Numbered from the stretch's first letter, positions 17,101 to 25,392 are shown. The stretch is DNA of 64,000 bases from Chitinophaga oryziterrae (GCF_009758125.1 NZ_WRXO01000002.1:1080553-1144552), one strand, 5' to 3'. The notes: generated from the letters alone by a model not told the origin. Numbers and translations: made by a program.

Positions 17101-17874
17101 AACAATGACAATGCAGGAACAAATCCGATAGTGCCTTCAACACTGACAATAGTAACGCAGCCTGCACATGGAACAGTAACAGTGAACGCAGATGGAACAG
17201 TCGTGTACACACCTGCCGCGGGTTATTCCGGGCCGGATGCATTTACCTATAAGGTGCAGGATGGTGCAGGTAACTGGAGTAATGTGGCAACGGTAAATGT
17301 AACCGTAACCGCTCCAGCAGCCACGCCGCCAGTAGTAACAGGTGATGTAACGACACTCAAAGCGGGTGAGAATGTTACAATACCGGTACTTAACAATGAT
17401 ACACCAGGTGAGGGCGCAAGTCCGATAGTGCCTTCTACACTGGAAATAGTAGATCAGCCTGCACATGGAACCGTAACAGTGAATGCGGATGGAACAGTTG
17501 TATATACACCTGCTGCAGGTTATTCCGGACCAGATACATTTACCTACAGGGTGAAGGATGAGTTGGGTAACTGGAGCAATGTGGCTGCTGTAACGGTAAC
17601 GGTAGTACCAAATAACCTGGACGTTCCTAATGTAATTACGCCTAACGGTGATGGTAATAATGATAAATTGGTGATTAAAGGATTGGAAAAATATTCCCAG
17701 AATGAGATCATCATTTTCAATCGTTGGAATAATGTACTCTACAAGAGCAGAAATTACCAGGGAGATTGGGATGGACAGGGTCTGAATGCAGGTACGTATT
17801 ACTATACCCTGAAGGTGCAGGAATCTAATGGGCAATGGCATACGATAAATGGTTATGTGATGCTGATGCGATAA
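14107..17874 (+). CDS. Large adhesin-like surface protein with type B T9SS sorting domain
   Basis: 1255 residues from the ATG that gives the proper signal peptide (MNKFYKTALTLLCLFACLNS); an ATG 10 codons earlier is open but places charged residues before it. After an unrecognised N-terminal region of about 480 residues come two DUF11-like modules (about 490 and 650; TVSVINNGPSDASG, TIVVTNNGPSDATN). Four cadherin/Ig-like repeats of 94-97 residues follow (about 785-1165). The last 85 residues (NVITPNGDGNNDKLVIKG ... YYYTLKVQESNGQW) form a gliding-motility-associated, CHU_C-type sorting domain. Such proteins leave through the type IX system and stay at the surface. The PorP/SprF-like and OmpA-like genes behind it are typical partners of type B cargo. 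Confidence 0.88.
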   Translation: MNKFYKTALTLLCLFACLNSYADGSKDLYPSGATGDRAFLMSSTNAISAGWPFTSLGTHYVFVNPGETVAAASSAQGIGQGQIRFTAPDGTVYTSTIGSATGQIADRAAELLGPVAGYTPFTQVAGSSQGGLWKVELLPSGDLTQNTSNGATVAANANWTQNSTNAIAAWDISVISAASALIPGRVYATVMNMYVTNGSYYGKLFVQTSDGYTYKVNNNGQAGIGFVFFVNNKGITTGTGDAAPPSYKSLNATASIPTKDPRTMDGAQSITQKIFYTTPAADLPQSASLPGGSSTWLKVPKVIPTVSSISIDGVEGTTGQVSSKGAYIKFDANQAGTFRVTLTGSGSFVTRTIVGSAVAGSNSLFWDGKDGAGTAPSLGTASVTANIQLQGAEVHFPFIDVEYNPNGTILEQLNDDGSVKSDVVYWDDSGFAGGTGASSPQFNGNSGSGISSNTNGHKWSNNYGNNRTMDTWTYILGDMVSKSTTLSIRRSDLAVQSIAPSASATTVAAGQPISYTVSVINNGPSDASGAPFVFKVPAGFIISNVTFTTSCGTVNSPAIDGSGNYTALLDLPNGCVITFTVTGKAGAALGGSTINMEASIMRPNDVTDPDATNPDASVPPTDPHVECLNGTSTESCNNIKYNNSVTVTPSADIVTVKSLKNGSQTSFAPGDAVVYTIVVTNNGPSDATNVNITDVAPTGTTISSWTASVTTGTVTLPNTSGTGNLNEIIAALPDGAVVTYIITVQTPSSFSGSLSNTAAVTSSTPDPDPSCAACIAPSITAVPVTPPVATDDATTLNADNNVTIPVLNNDNAGTNPIVPSTLTIVTQPAHGTVTVNADGTVVYTPAAGYSGPDAFTYKVQDGAGNWSNVATVNVTVSATPPVATDDATTLTANSNVTIPVLNNDNAGTNPIVPSTLAIVTQPAHGTVTVNADGTVVYTPAAGYSGPDAFTYKVQDGAGNWSNVATVNVTVTAPAATPPVTTDDGTTLNANSNITIPVLNNDNAGTNPIVPSTLTIVTQPAHGTVTVNADGTVVYTPAAGYSGPDAFTYKVQDGAGNWSNVATVNVTVTAPAATPPVVTGDVTTLKAGENVTIPVLNNDTPGEGASPIVPSTLEIVDQPAHGTVTVNADGTVVYTPAAGYSGPDTFTYRVKDELGNWSNVAAVTVTVVPNNLDVPNVITPNGDGNNDKLVIKGLEKYSQNEIIIFNRWNNVLYKSRNYQGDWDGQGLNAGTYYYTLKVQESNGQWHTINGYVMLMR
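16461..17600 (+). repeat. Four tandem 282-291-bp repeats in the adhesin gene
   Basis: Repeat units begin near 16461, 16743, 17033 and 17324. Units 1-3 are nearly identical in long blocks, encoding IVTQPAHGTVTVNADGTVV and YTPAAGYSGPDAFTYKVQDG; the fourth is more diverged (IVDQPAHG, TFTYRVKDELG). Units 2-4 are linked by short A/P-rich joints. The close identity suggests recent duplication or gene conversion, so repeat number may vary between strains. Confidence 0.85.
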
Positions 17875-17885
17875 AACTTAACTGT

Positions 17886-17917
17886 TAAGACTGCCGGTGT
17901 ATAAGCCGGCAGTCTTA
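17886..17917 (+). promoter_or_regulatory. 12-bp intercistronic hairpin between adhesin and porP-like genes
   Basis: Perfect inverted repeat TAAGACTGCCGG / CCGGCAGTCTTA with an 8-base loop, 11 bases after the adhesin stop. No T tract follows, so it looks less like a full terminator than like a barrier that protects the upstream mRNA or lowers read-through into the next gene. Confidence 0.5.
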
Positions 17918-17950
17918 CCTAAAAGGCCCTTTAACAGAAAAAAAGAGATC

Positions 17951-18928
17951 ATGAATAAAAGCTTTACGAAAATTATTCTCCTGCTAATATGTGCACTATC
18001 ATACTTTCCTGCGTATAGTCAGCAGGATGTACAGTTTAGCCAGTATATGTTCAATGGATTATATATCAACCCTGCTTATGCAGGTTACCGGGAACAGTGG
18101 AATGTAAATGTATTTTACCGCACACAGTGGGCCGGATTACCTGGCGCGCCCAAAACCTTTTCTGCAGCAGCAGATGGGACTGTGAATAGTAACCGTGTGG
18201 GATTAGGCCTGCAGGTGATGAACGACCAGTTAGGGGCGCAGAAAAACACCGTTTTATACGGAAGTTATGCTTACCGTATTCCTGTGGATGTAACCGGGGA
18301 GAAAACCCTGGCAATTGGTATAGGCGCAGGGTTTATGCAGCAGCGTCTGAATATAGAAGCATTGAATCCAGCTTCCCAGACAGACGCTGTATTAATGAAT
18401 GCGAAGAAAACGGCTTCCATGCCCGATCTACGTGTGGGTGTTTTTTATAACAGTGAGCGGTTCTATGCTGGATTATCGGGGGATAACCTGATAACAGGTT
18501 CATTTCAGAAATCCGGTGGATTGAAGAATTATGTACCGTTAAAACCACACCTGTATTTTACAGTGGGAGGATTATTAGCATTGTCTGATCAGGTGTTAAT
18601 GAAACCTTCCATCCTGGTGAAAGAAGATTTTGCGGGCCCTACCAGTATGGATTTAAATGCCTTTTTCCTATTGGATCAGAAACTATGGATAGGTGCTGGT
18701 TACCGCACTGCTTTATTCAATAGAAACAATATAGATAAGTCAGTTACTAAAGCGGGAGCTGCTGTGGGGATGATTGAAATGTTCGTCAACAGCAAACTGA
18801 GAATAGGTTATGCTTATGATCAGACCTTAAATGGAACGGGAGCAACCAGCTATACTACTCATGAACTCTCTCTGAGCTATTTCTTCGCAGGTCCGAAGGC
18901 AAGAATGTTGTCTCCGAGATATTTTTAA
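17951..18928 (+). CDS. PorP/SprF-family outer-membrane protein
   Basis: 325 residues from the ATG that begins a clean signal peptide (MNKSFTKIILLLICALSYFP, cleavage near AYSQQ). The mature N-terminus has the family signature QFSQYMFNGLYINPAYAGYR, followed by YRTQWAGLPGAP and barrel strands to the end. PorP/SprF proteins are outer-membrane partners of the type IX system; SprF-like members help to secrete or anchor the large surface protein encoded next to them. The order adhesin with type B sorting domain, PorP/SprF, OmpA-like protein is the usual one. The gene follows a strong hairpin, so its expression may be lower than that of the adhesin. Confidence 0.9.
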   Translation: MNKSFTKIILLLICALSYFPAYSQQDVQFSQYMFNGLYINPAYAGYREQWNVNVFYRTQWAGLPGAPKTFSAAADGTVNSNRVGLGLQVMNDQLGAQKNTVLYGSYAYRIPVDVTGEKTLAIGIGAGFMQQRLNIEALNPASQTDAVLMNAKKTASMPDLRVGVFYNSERFYAGLSGDNLITGSFQKSGGLKNYVPLKPHLYFTVGGLLALSDQVLMKPSILVKEDFAGPTSMDLNAFFLLDQKLWIGAGYRTALFNRNNIDKSVTKAGAAVGMIEMFVNSKLRIGYAYDQTLNGTGATSYTTHELSLSYFFAGPKARMLSPRYF

Positions 18929-18967
18929 CAGAAAACAATTCGGTTTTTATAAAATACAGAAGTCATT

Positions 18968-20962
18968 ATGGATAAACGAAACTATAATCTTCCCGCATTG
19001 TTAAGCATAATGGTGGCAATGCTACTGTTTAAAACAACACAGGGACAATATATAAAAAAACAGGCTGACGACCAGGCCAGGTTGTATAACTATGCGGAGG
19101 CCATACCGTTGTATGAAAAAGCATATAGGAAAAAAGCAACATCGGCTGCGGCACGTGGAATGGCGGATAGTTACCGCCTGATGAGTGCTTATACTCTTGC
19201 TGAACCCTGGTATGCGAAATTGGCGACAATGCCGGACCATACTGCTGCGGATGAAATACATTATGCCGGAATATTGATGAACAACAGTAAATATGCAGCA
19301 GCAAAAGAGATGCTGGATAGTTACTTAAATAAAAAGAACGGTGATAAAACAGCAGAGAATATGCGTAGCGGTTGTGACAGCGCAGCTAAGTGGCTGTCGG
19401 CACCTGCTAAAGGGACGCTGGACAATTTAAAGGCATTGAACAGTCAGTGGTCCGATTGGGGTACAGCGTTTAACAAGGGCGTAATTATTTTTGCCTCTGA
19501 TCGCCCATATGATTCCCTGCAACATAACCCTTTTTTTAGCACAACTAACATCAGGCAAAAATACTATGGCTGGACGGGCAACAGTTATCTGCATCTGTAT
19601 GAAAGTAACGGGCAGGATAGCACTAGTACCAAGTTACTTGCACGCAATATCAATGGAGATTATCATAGCGCAAATGCCAGTTATACGGCCGATGGCAGTA
19701 AGCTTTATTACGCAGTAACCGATCTGAAAAAGAAGGGACGTACCCTGTTGGGAAAGGATGAACCTTATACATTGAATGTGGAGGTGATGGAACAGCAATG
19801 GGATTCGGCCACGGGTAGATGGCGACAGTCTTCTCCATTTCCTTATAATGGCATCTTTAATTATCCGGTGGGCGATCCTTTTATAAGCCCGGATGGTCAG
19901 GAGCTTTATTTTGTGGCTGACTATGGAGATAAGGGATATGGTGGCACAGATATCTATTATAGTCATGCAGATGAAAATGGCAAATGGCAGACGCCGGTAA
20001 ATATGGGGCCGGAAATCAATACGCAGGGTAATGAACGTACACCTGTATTTGATAAAGCCGGTACATTTTATTTTGCTTCCGATGGACAGCCCGGAATTGG
20101 TGGACTGGATATTTATAAAGCCATCAAAACAAGTGGTCATTGGGTAACAAAGAATATGGGAATCCCGGTAAATAGCCCCCAGGATGATTTTGCACCGGCT
20201 TTAGACAGTACCACTATATATTTCTCTTCTAACAGGCCAGGTGGGAAAGGGAGTGATGATATTTACCGTTTTATTCCTGCAAGAATACTGCTGTTTAGTT
20301 TGTCCGGTCATATACTGGACAAAAAAACGAATAAACCATTATCCAATGCAGAGGTAATAATCAACAACAAAGAAACAGGCATACCACTGAAAGTTGTTAC
20401 AGATGAAGAAGGGAATTATCATGTTAAGCTGGATAGTATATCATCGTATGAATTAAGTGTGGCAAAAACGGACTATAATTCAGTAACAGGGGCAGTAGTA
20501 ACAACAAAGGGATTGTCAGCATCACGTGATCTGCGCTATGATGCCATGCTGGAGGCTCCCGAAAAGGTCACGGAAAAGAAACCTGAGCCTCAGCCAGCTC
20601 CTAATAAAACATATAAACTTGAAAACGTTTATTTTGATGTAGCTAAAGCAGATATCAAACCAGGTACAGCGACAGAATTGGATAAGCTGGTAAAATTGCT
20701 ACAGGATAATCCCACCTGGAAGGTGGAAATAGCTACACATACAGACTCCAGAGCGAGTGACAGCTATAACCTGAAGTTATCCCAACGCCGCGCAGAATCA
20801 ATTGTAGTATACCTGATCGGAAAAGGGATTGCCAGTGATCGTCTGGTGGCAAAGGGATATGGAGAAACCCGGCTATTGAATCGTTGCGCCAATGGAGTAC
20901 GTTGTTCAGAAGAAGAACATCTGGCCAATCGCAGAACAGAATTTACAATATTAAATATGTAG
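18968..20962 (+). CDS. OmpA-family protein with TPR, WD40-like and CarboxypepD_reg-like domains
   Basis: 664 residues. A signal peptide (to about residue 27) is followed by a TPR-like region (YAEAIPLYEKAYRKK), then PD40/WD40-like propeller blades (about 150-435; FISPDGQELYFVADYGDKGY, DDFAPALDSTTIYFSSNRPG). A CarboxypepD_reg-like fold comes next (about 445-530; SLSGHILDKKTNKPLSNAEV), then a C-terminal OmpA peptidoglycan-binding domain (about 550-664) with THTDSRASDSYNLKLSQRRA. This domain order matches the periplasmic PorE-like proteins that tie type IX components to peptidoglycan. It is the third gene of the adhesin operon. Confidence 0.9.
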   Translation: MDKRNYNLPALLSIMVAMLLFKTTQGQYIKKQADDQARLYNYAEAIPLYEKAYRKKATSAAARGMADSYRLMSAYTLAEPWYAKLATMPDHTAADEIHYAGILMNNSKYAAAKEMLDSYLNKKNGDKTAENMRSGCDSAAKWLSAPAKGTLDNLKALNSQWSDWGTAFNKGVIIFASDRPYDSLQHNPFFSTTNIRQKYYGWTGNSYLHLYESNGQDSTSTKLLARNINGDYHSANASYTADGSKLYYAVTDLKKKGRTLLGKDEPYTLNVEVMEQQWDSATGRWRQSSPFPYNGIFNYPVGDPFISPDGQELYFVADYGDKGYGGTDIYYSHADENGKWQTPVNMGPEINTQGNERTPVFDKAGTFYFASDGQPGIGGLDIYKAIKTSGHWVTKNMGIPVNSPQDDFAPALDSTTIYFSSNRPGGKGSDDIYRFIPARILLFSLSGHILDKKTNKPLSNAEVIINNKETGIPLKVVTDEEGNYHVKLDSISSYELSVAKTDYNSVTGAVVTTKGLSASRDLRYDAMLEAPEKVTEKKPEPQPAPNKTYKLENVYFDVAKADIKPGTATELDKLVKLLQDNPTWKVEIATHTDSRASDSYNLKLSQRRAESIVVYLIGKGIASDRLVAKGYGETRLLNRCANGVRCSEEEHLANRRTEFTILNM

Positions 20963-20976
20963 TGGCAAGCTGCAAT

Positions 20977-21013
20977 CAGGGGGCGACCTGGGAATTCAGT
21001 TAGGCGCTCCCTG
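20977..21013 (+). terminator. Terminator of the adhesin operon
   Basis: A 9-bp stem, CAGGGGGCG paired with CGCTCCCTG (one G-T pair), with a 19-base loop and a short T-rich tail (TTTATT), 15 bases after the OmpA-like stop codon. Confidence 0.45.
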
Positions 21014-21195
21014 TTTATTGTCATCGTATATATATTTTCCTCCTGTTTGTAAAAAATACACGGTTAACCCACTACCCCCAATCCTCTATATTCTAGAAAT
21101 AGAGTACGCTGTGAAGACAATATTTCCGCTTTCTTTTGCCTGTTGATATTTTTTCTATACTTTTCCATTCTATAATTTTATGCATCTAAAAATTT

Positions 21196-21609
21196 ATGTT
21201 TATATCAACAACGGACATCCGTGTGCGCTACGGAGAGACAGATCAGATGGGATACCTGTATTATGGTAATTACGCGCTGTATTACGAAGTAGGAAGGGCA
21301 GAAGCAATCCGTACACTGGGTTTCACTTACGCAGAGCTGGAAAAACAGGGTATTATAATGCCAGTGGCAGAGTTAAACGTTAAATACCTGAGACCTGCTT
21401 ATTACGATGATCTGATAACAGTAAAGACTATACTCAAAGAGTTACCTGTTAGTCATAAGATACAGTTCCACTCAGAATTGTACAATGAAAAAGGAGAATT
21501 GCTGAATATAGGGGTCACTACCCTGGTGTTCATGCATGCAGACACGAAAATGAAATATGGGATGCCTCCGGTAATGATGGAGCGACTGGCTCCCTTTTTT
21601 GAAAAATAA
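21196..21609 (+). CDS. Acyl-CoA thioesterase, YbgC/FadM-type hot-dog protein
   Basis: 137 residues with the 4-hydroxybenzoyl-CoA thioesterase signature near the N-terminus: VRYGETDQMGYLYYGNY, in which Asp16 is the expected catalytic residue. It continues with the hot-dog helix YEVGRAEAIRTLGFTYAELE and the strand LNVKYLRPAYYDDL. The family hydrolyses acyl-CoA thioesters in the cytoplasm; chain-length preference cannot be read from the sequence. The cinA gene starts 11 bases downstream, so the two are probably co-transcribed. Confidence 0.9.
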   Translation: MFISTTDIRVRYGETDQMGYLYYGNYALYYEVGRAEAIRTLGFTYAELEKQGIIMPVAELNVKYLRPAYYDDLITVKTILKELPVSHKIQFHSELYNEKGELLNIGVTTLVFMHADTKMKYGMPPVMMERLAPFFEK

Positions 21610-21620
21610 CAGCATTGATT

Positions 21621-22877
21621 ATGGAAGAGGAACTGGCAAAGGTAACTGTCAGCATTATTACGATAGGTGATGAGCTGCTGATCGGACAAACAATAGATAC
21701 CAACTCTGCCTGGATGGCCCAGCAGTTAAATGCAATGGGAATCTGGGTACACCGTCGCGTAGCTATCGGGGATGTAAAGGAAGCCATTCTGGAAGCACTG
21801 GACAAAGAAGGCGCGGTATCAGATATAGTATTGATTACAGGTGGATTAGGCCCTACGGCCGATGATATCACCAAACCGGTATTAACGGAATACTTCGGTG
21901 GAAAGCTGGTAAGGGATGAGATCACCTACCGGCAGGTGATGGAGTTCTTCGAAAGCAGGGGATTACCTACGCTGCAAAGGAACGTGGACCAGTCCCTGGT
22001 TCCGGATGTCTGCACCGTACTGCACAACACCCGTGGCACTGCTCCGGGTATGTGGTTCGAGAAGAATGGCAGGATCTATGTCTCTATGCCCGGTGTGCCC
22101 CATGAAATGAAAGGACTGATGGAGGACCATGTGCTGCCAAAGTTGCGGGATTACTTCAATACGCCGGCGGTAGTACATCAGACACTGATCACTTCCGGTA
22201 TGGGCGAGTCTTTCGTTGCTGAAAGACTGATAGACTTTGAAGCAGGTTTACCTCCTCATATCAAACTGGCTTACCTGCCTGCCTATGGACTGCTCAAACT
22301 CCGTCTTACCGCGCAGGGGGCCGATAAAGTCTCTACCGCTGCTGCGTTATCCATCTTTTTCCACCAGATGAAGGCCATCCTGGCCGATATCGCAGTGGCA
22401 GACCAGGATATCCCTATGGCGGAAGTGATAGGCCGGGCCTTAATAGCGTCTCATAAAACGGTAGGTACCGCAGAAAGCTGTACCGGCGGGTACATTTCCC
22501 ACAGTATGACCCTCATCCCGGGCAGCTCTGCCTGGTATTCCGGTAGTATCGTGAGTTACTCCAATGAGATGAAGATGCAGTTGCTGGGGGTACAGCCGGC
22601 CACCCTCAATACCTATGGCGCGGTCAGCGAACAGGTGGTACTGGAAATGGCAGCGGGGGCCTTACAAAGATTAAAAACAGATTATATAATAGCAGTCTCC
22701 GGTATCATGGGCCCCGATGGAGGTACCCCTGAAAAGCCCGTTGGGACTGTATGGATAGCGGCTGGTAGTGTGGGGAACCTGGTAGCGGTAAAGTTCCAGC
22801 TCCGGTACGATCGCTACAGTAATATTCAACTGACAGCGGCCTATGCGATGAATGAATTGAGGAAGTTGATAGTTTAA
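21621..22877 (+). CDS. cinA: CinA-family nicotinamide-nucleotide amidohydrolase
   Basis: 418 residues from the ATG at 21621; a TTG two codons earlier also opens the frame, but the ATG is the normal choice. The N-terminal MoCF/COG1058 domain has TIGDELLIGQTIDTNSAWMA and VLITGGLGPTADDITKPVL. The C-terminal amidohydrolase domain (from about residue 265) has TVGTAESCTGGYISHSM, SGSIVSYSNEMK and AVSGIMGPDGGTPEKPVGTV. The enzyme deamidates NMN in NAD recycling, and the N-terminal domain can act on ADP-ribose in some relatives. Length and motif order are normal. Confidence 0.95.
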   Translation: MEEELAKVTVSIITIGDELLIGQTIDTNSAWMAQQLNAMGIWVHRRVAIGDVKEAILEALDKEGAVSDIVLITGGLGPTADDITKPVLTEYFGGKLVRDEITYRQVMEFFESRGLPTLQRNVDQSLVPDVCTVLHNTRGTAPGMWFEKNGRIYVSMPGVPHEMKGLMEDHVLPKLRDYFNTPAVVHQTLITSGMGESFVAERLIDFEAGLPPHIKLAYLPAYGLLKLRLTAQGADKVSTAAALSIFFHQMKAILADIAVADQDIPMAEVIGRALIASHKTVGTAESCTGGYISHSMTLIPGSSAWYSGSIVSYSNEMKMQLLGVQPATLNTYGAVSEQVVLEMAAGALQRLKTDYIIAVSGIMGPDGGTPEKPVGTVWIAAGSVGNLVAVKFQLRYDRYSNIQLTAAYAMNELRKLIV

Positions 22878-22887
22878 CTTACTTTTG
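22857..22887 (+). promoter_or_regulatory. Promoter of the E2 gene
   Basis: TTG (22857-22859), 20 bases, then TACTTTTG (22880-22887). This is a good match in both boxes and spacing to the Bacteroidota -33/-7 promoter. It overlaps the end of cinA and would start transcription about 25 bases before the E2 ATG, so E2 is likely expressed from its own start. Confidence 0.6.
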
Positions 22888-22918
22888 TTTCCATACCAAA
22901 AAGCAAAACAACAATCTT

Positions 22919-24277
22919 ATGGCCATTGTAGAACTGGTAATGCCCAAAATGGGGGAAAGTATTATGGAAGCCACCATATTACGTTGGCATAAAAAGCCGG
23001 GGGATCAGGTAAAAGTTGAGGAAACCCTGCTGGAAATTGCTACCGATAAGGTGGACAGTGAAGTACCTTCTATCGCAGATGGGGAAATTACCGAACTACT
23101 TTATGCAGAAAATGACGTAGTACCTGTAGGTGCTGTCATTGCACGTATTAATACCAGCGCAGAGGAACCTGCTGCTGAGCCGGAACCTGAGACTACTGAA
23201 CCGGTGGAAGAAACGCCTGAAGAGGAAGCTCCGCAGGCAGTTGAACACACCGAACCACAGTTCGTGACCGGCGGTGCCCGTTTCTATTCCCCGCTTGTGC
23301 TGACGATCGCACAGCAGGAAGGGATCAACTTTGCAGAACTGGAAAAAATTGCAGGCACCGGCAATGAAGGCCGTGTGACTAAAAAAGACATTCTGCAGTA
23401 TGTTGAGAACAAGGGTAAGGGTGCGGTTACTGCTCCTGTTGCTCCTGCAACCACTCCGCATGTGGCTCCGCCTAAACCGGCAGAAGTCCCTGTGGCGCAT
23501 ACTATTACCCCATCTGTAACGGTACAGCATCCGGTAAGCAGTAATGGCAGCAGCCATAACTACGGCGGGAATGTAGAGATCATAGAGATGGACCGTATGC
23601 GTAAAATGATCGCAGATCATATGGTGCGCAGCAAGCATGTCAGTCCGCATGTAACCAGCTTTGCTGAAGCAGACGTGACCAATATGGTCCGTTGGCGCGA
23701 CCATGTAAAGAAAGACTTTGAAAAGAGGGAAGGGGAGAAGATCACCTTTACTCCGTTGTTTATAGAAGCACTGGTAAAATGTATTAAAAAGTTTCCGCTG
23801 GTGAACAGCTCTCTGGATGGCGATAAGATCATTATCAAGAAGGATATCAATGTGGGTATGGCTACGGCATTACCGACAGGTAACCTCATCGTTCCGGTGA
23901 TCCGTAATGCAGACATGCTGAACCTGGTGGGCCTTACCAAACAGGTGAACAACCTGGCTGCTGCTGCCCGTCAGAACCGCCTGAAACCGGATGCTACGCA
24001 GAATGGTACTATCACCTTAACCAATGTAGGCACCTTCGGTAGCCTGGCAGGAACACCTATTATCAATCAGCCGCAGGTAGCTATCCTGGCGGTGGGTGCT
24101 ATCAAGAAACGTCCTGTTGTAATAGAAACAGAACATGGTGATACGATTGCGATCCGTCATATGATGTATCTCTCTCTTTCTTATGATCACCGTATTGTAG
24201 ATGGCGCATTAGGTTCTACCTTCCTGAGCGCTATCGCGTATGAGCTGGAACATTTCGATTTTCACAGAGAATATTAA
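22919..24277 (+). CDS. 2-oxo acid dehydrogenase E2 component (dihydrolipoyl acyltransferase)
   Basis: 452 residues with three domains. The lipoyl domain (1-78) has Lys44 in ATDKVDSE as the lipoylation site. A Glu/Pro-rich linker is followed by the peripheral subunit-binding domain (about 123-162; YSPLVLTIAQQEGINFAELE, GRVTKKDIL), and after another Ala/Pro linker comes the acyltransferase domain (about 215-452), with the active-site His424 in LSYDHRIVDGAL. The protein transfers acyl groups from lipoamide to CoA in a pyruvate, branched-chain or 2-oxoglutarate dehydrogenase complex. The genes for E1 and E3 are not in the window, so the substrate is undecided; the single lipoyl domain fits the branched-chain or 2-oxoglutarate type. 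Confidence 0.93.
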   Translation: MAIVELVMPKMGESIMEATILRWHKKPGDQVKVEETLLEIATDKVDSEVPSIADGEITELLYAENDVVPVGAVIARINTSAEEPAAEPEPETTEPVEETPEEEAPQAVEHTEPQFVTGGARFYSPLVLTIAQQEGINFAELEKIAGTGNEGRVTKKDILQYVENKGKGAVTAPVAPATTPHVAPPKPAEVPVAHTITPSVTVQHPVSSNGSSHNYGGNVEIIEMDRMRKMIADHMVRSKHVSPHVTSFAEADVTNMVRWRDHVKKDFEKREGEKITFTPLFIEALVKCIKKFPLVNSSLDGDKIIIKKDINVGMATALPTGNLIVPVIRNADMLNLVGLTKQVNNLAAAARQNRLKPDATQNGTITLTNVGTFGSLAGTPIINQPQVAILAVGAIKKRPVVIETEHGDTIAIRHMMYLSLSYDHRIVDGALGSTFLSAIAYELEHFDFHREY

Positions 24278-24293
24278 TAAAACGCTTTTTTTT

Positions 24294-24327
24294 AGCCCGG
24301 CTTCTGTGTAAGGAGTCGGGCTTTTTT
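24294..24327 (+). terminator. Terminator of the E2 gene
   Basis: An 11-bp stem beginning AGCCCG and ending CGGGCT, with two G-T pairs, a 7-base loop and a run of six T. It is 17 bases after the E2 stop and is a classic intrinsic terminator. Confidence 0.85.
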
Positions 24328-24341
24328 GTGGGGTAAATATT

Positions 24342-24643
24342 GGCTCCGTCAGAGCCCCGTATTTGTAGCTAACAATTTAGGCAACAAAACACAGACTCCG
24401 CAGGAGTCCCCAGCTATTCGCGATTTGGCAGACTACGGAGTCAATTGAAGAGTATATAAACATTTGCTCAAATACAGCGCTTCTGGTGGAGCTTTAATTG
24501 GCTGCAAATGCTACATCTGTTTTGTTGTATATCATACTTTCTTACGAACACGTAACTCTTACAACGCAATCAGGTCATTGCGCATCATGATTTAGTATAA
24601 ACATGTAAGTTATAAGGCTCCGGCAAGAGCCTTGTTTGTAGCT
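24342..24643. repeat. Short palindromic interspersed repeats in the 24328-24738 gap
   Basis: Small palindromes recur: GGCTC-N5-GAGCC (24342-24356), GACTCC-N3-GGAGTC (24394-24408), GACT-N4-AGTC (24431-24442) and AAGGCTC-N6-GAGCCTT (24614-24633). The first and last are each followed within 12 bases by TTTGTAGCT. The pattern of a (G/A)CTC palindrome plus a TTTGTAGC tag looks like a REP-type intergenic element in two complete and some partial copies. No reading frame is seen in this gap. Confidence 0.5.
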
Positions 24644-24738
24644 TATCAGAAGATTCAGGGGTAAGAATCTCCTCTATCATAACATAGCATGTTATTGACA
24701 GGAACAAACATTGAAGACTAACAAAACAATTCATTATT

Positions 24739-24769
24739 AAAAAAGCCCCGAAGCAAAATGCCCGGGGCT
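24739..24769 (-). terminator. Terminator of the RRM protein gene
   Basis: On the minus strand a 7-bp stem AGCCCCG / CGGGGCT with a 12-base loop is followed by a run of T. It lies about 45 bases after the stop of the RNA-binding protein gene. Confidence 0.8.
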
Positions 24770-24812
24770 TTCCTAATAAATTTCTTGACCGAATGAGCTT
24801 TGGTCAACAGAA

Positions 24813-25145
24813 TTAATAACGACCACGACCGCCGCCGCCGCCGTATCCACCGCCGCCGCCACGGTTACCACCAAATCCACCACCTCTAGAGTTATTATTC
24901 GGTTGTTTAGGTCTTGCTTCGTTTACCATCAGCTGTTTGCCTTCAATTTCAGTTCCGTTCAAACTGTCCATAGCCTTGCTACCTTCTTCCTGGTTGGCCA
25001 TCTCGACGAAACCGAAACCGCGTGAACGGCCTGTTTCATGGTCCTTGATAATTTTAGCGGAAGTCACTTCGCCAAATTCGCTGAATATCTGGTGAAGGTC
25101 CTCATCGTTCAACCTGTAGTGCAGGTTGGCTACGTAAATGTTCAT
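24813..25145 (-). CDS. RRM-type RNA-binding protein with Gly/Arg-rich tail
   Basis: 110 residues. A single RNA-recognition motif (1-80) has RNP2 IYVANL at the N-terminus and RNP1 RSRGFGFVEM near residue 42. The last 30 residues form a tail of Gly with Arg, Asn and Tyr (GGGFGGNRGGGGGYGGGG). Such small RRM proteins are common in Bacteroidota and cyanobacteria, where they bind single-stranded RNA and several are cold-induced. The gene is a single unit with its own terminator; the 247-base gap to the divergent gene at 25393 holds both promoters, though no clear TAnnTTTG was found. Confidence 0.93.
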   Translation of the reverse strand: MNIYVANLHYRLNDEDLHQIFSEFGEVTSAKIIKDHETGRSRGFGFVEMANQEEGSKAMDSLNGTEIEGKQLMVNEARPKQPNNNSRGGGFGGNRGGGGGYGGGGGRGRY

Positions 25146-25392
25146 GACTAAAAAATTAAAAAAATGAAAAATAATATTGAAGATAAAGAAATAAGTTCAA
25201 TAAATACATAGCACGTAGAAATAATTTAACAATGCACTCAAACAAGTCGTTTTTACAGTGCCAATACCCCATATAGCAAGACTTTTACCCTCTTTTTAAG
25301 TTTTCTTTAACCCCAAATTAGCACGTATGTTATATAGATAATTGCATCATTTTTCGTAAATTAATACAAACGATCCATTAAATTTTATTACT

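Noticed and set aside
17137..17841. 234-residue minus-strand frame opposite the adhesin repeats
   Set aside because: It mirrors the repeat units of the adhesin gene, and its translation is a low-complexity Cys/Tyr/Arg mixture. The plus-strand frame has recognised domains.
24813..24900. GCC/CGC repeats as a regulatory DNA repeat
   Set aside because: They are the codons of the Gly-rich tail of the RRM protein and need no other explanation.
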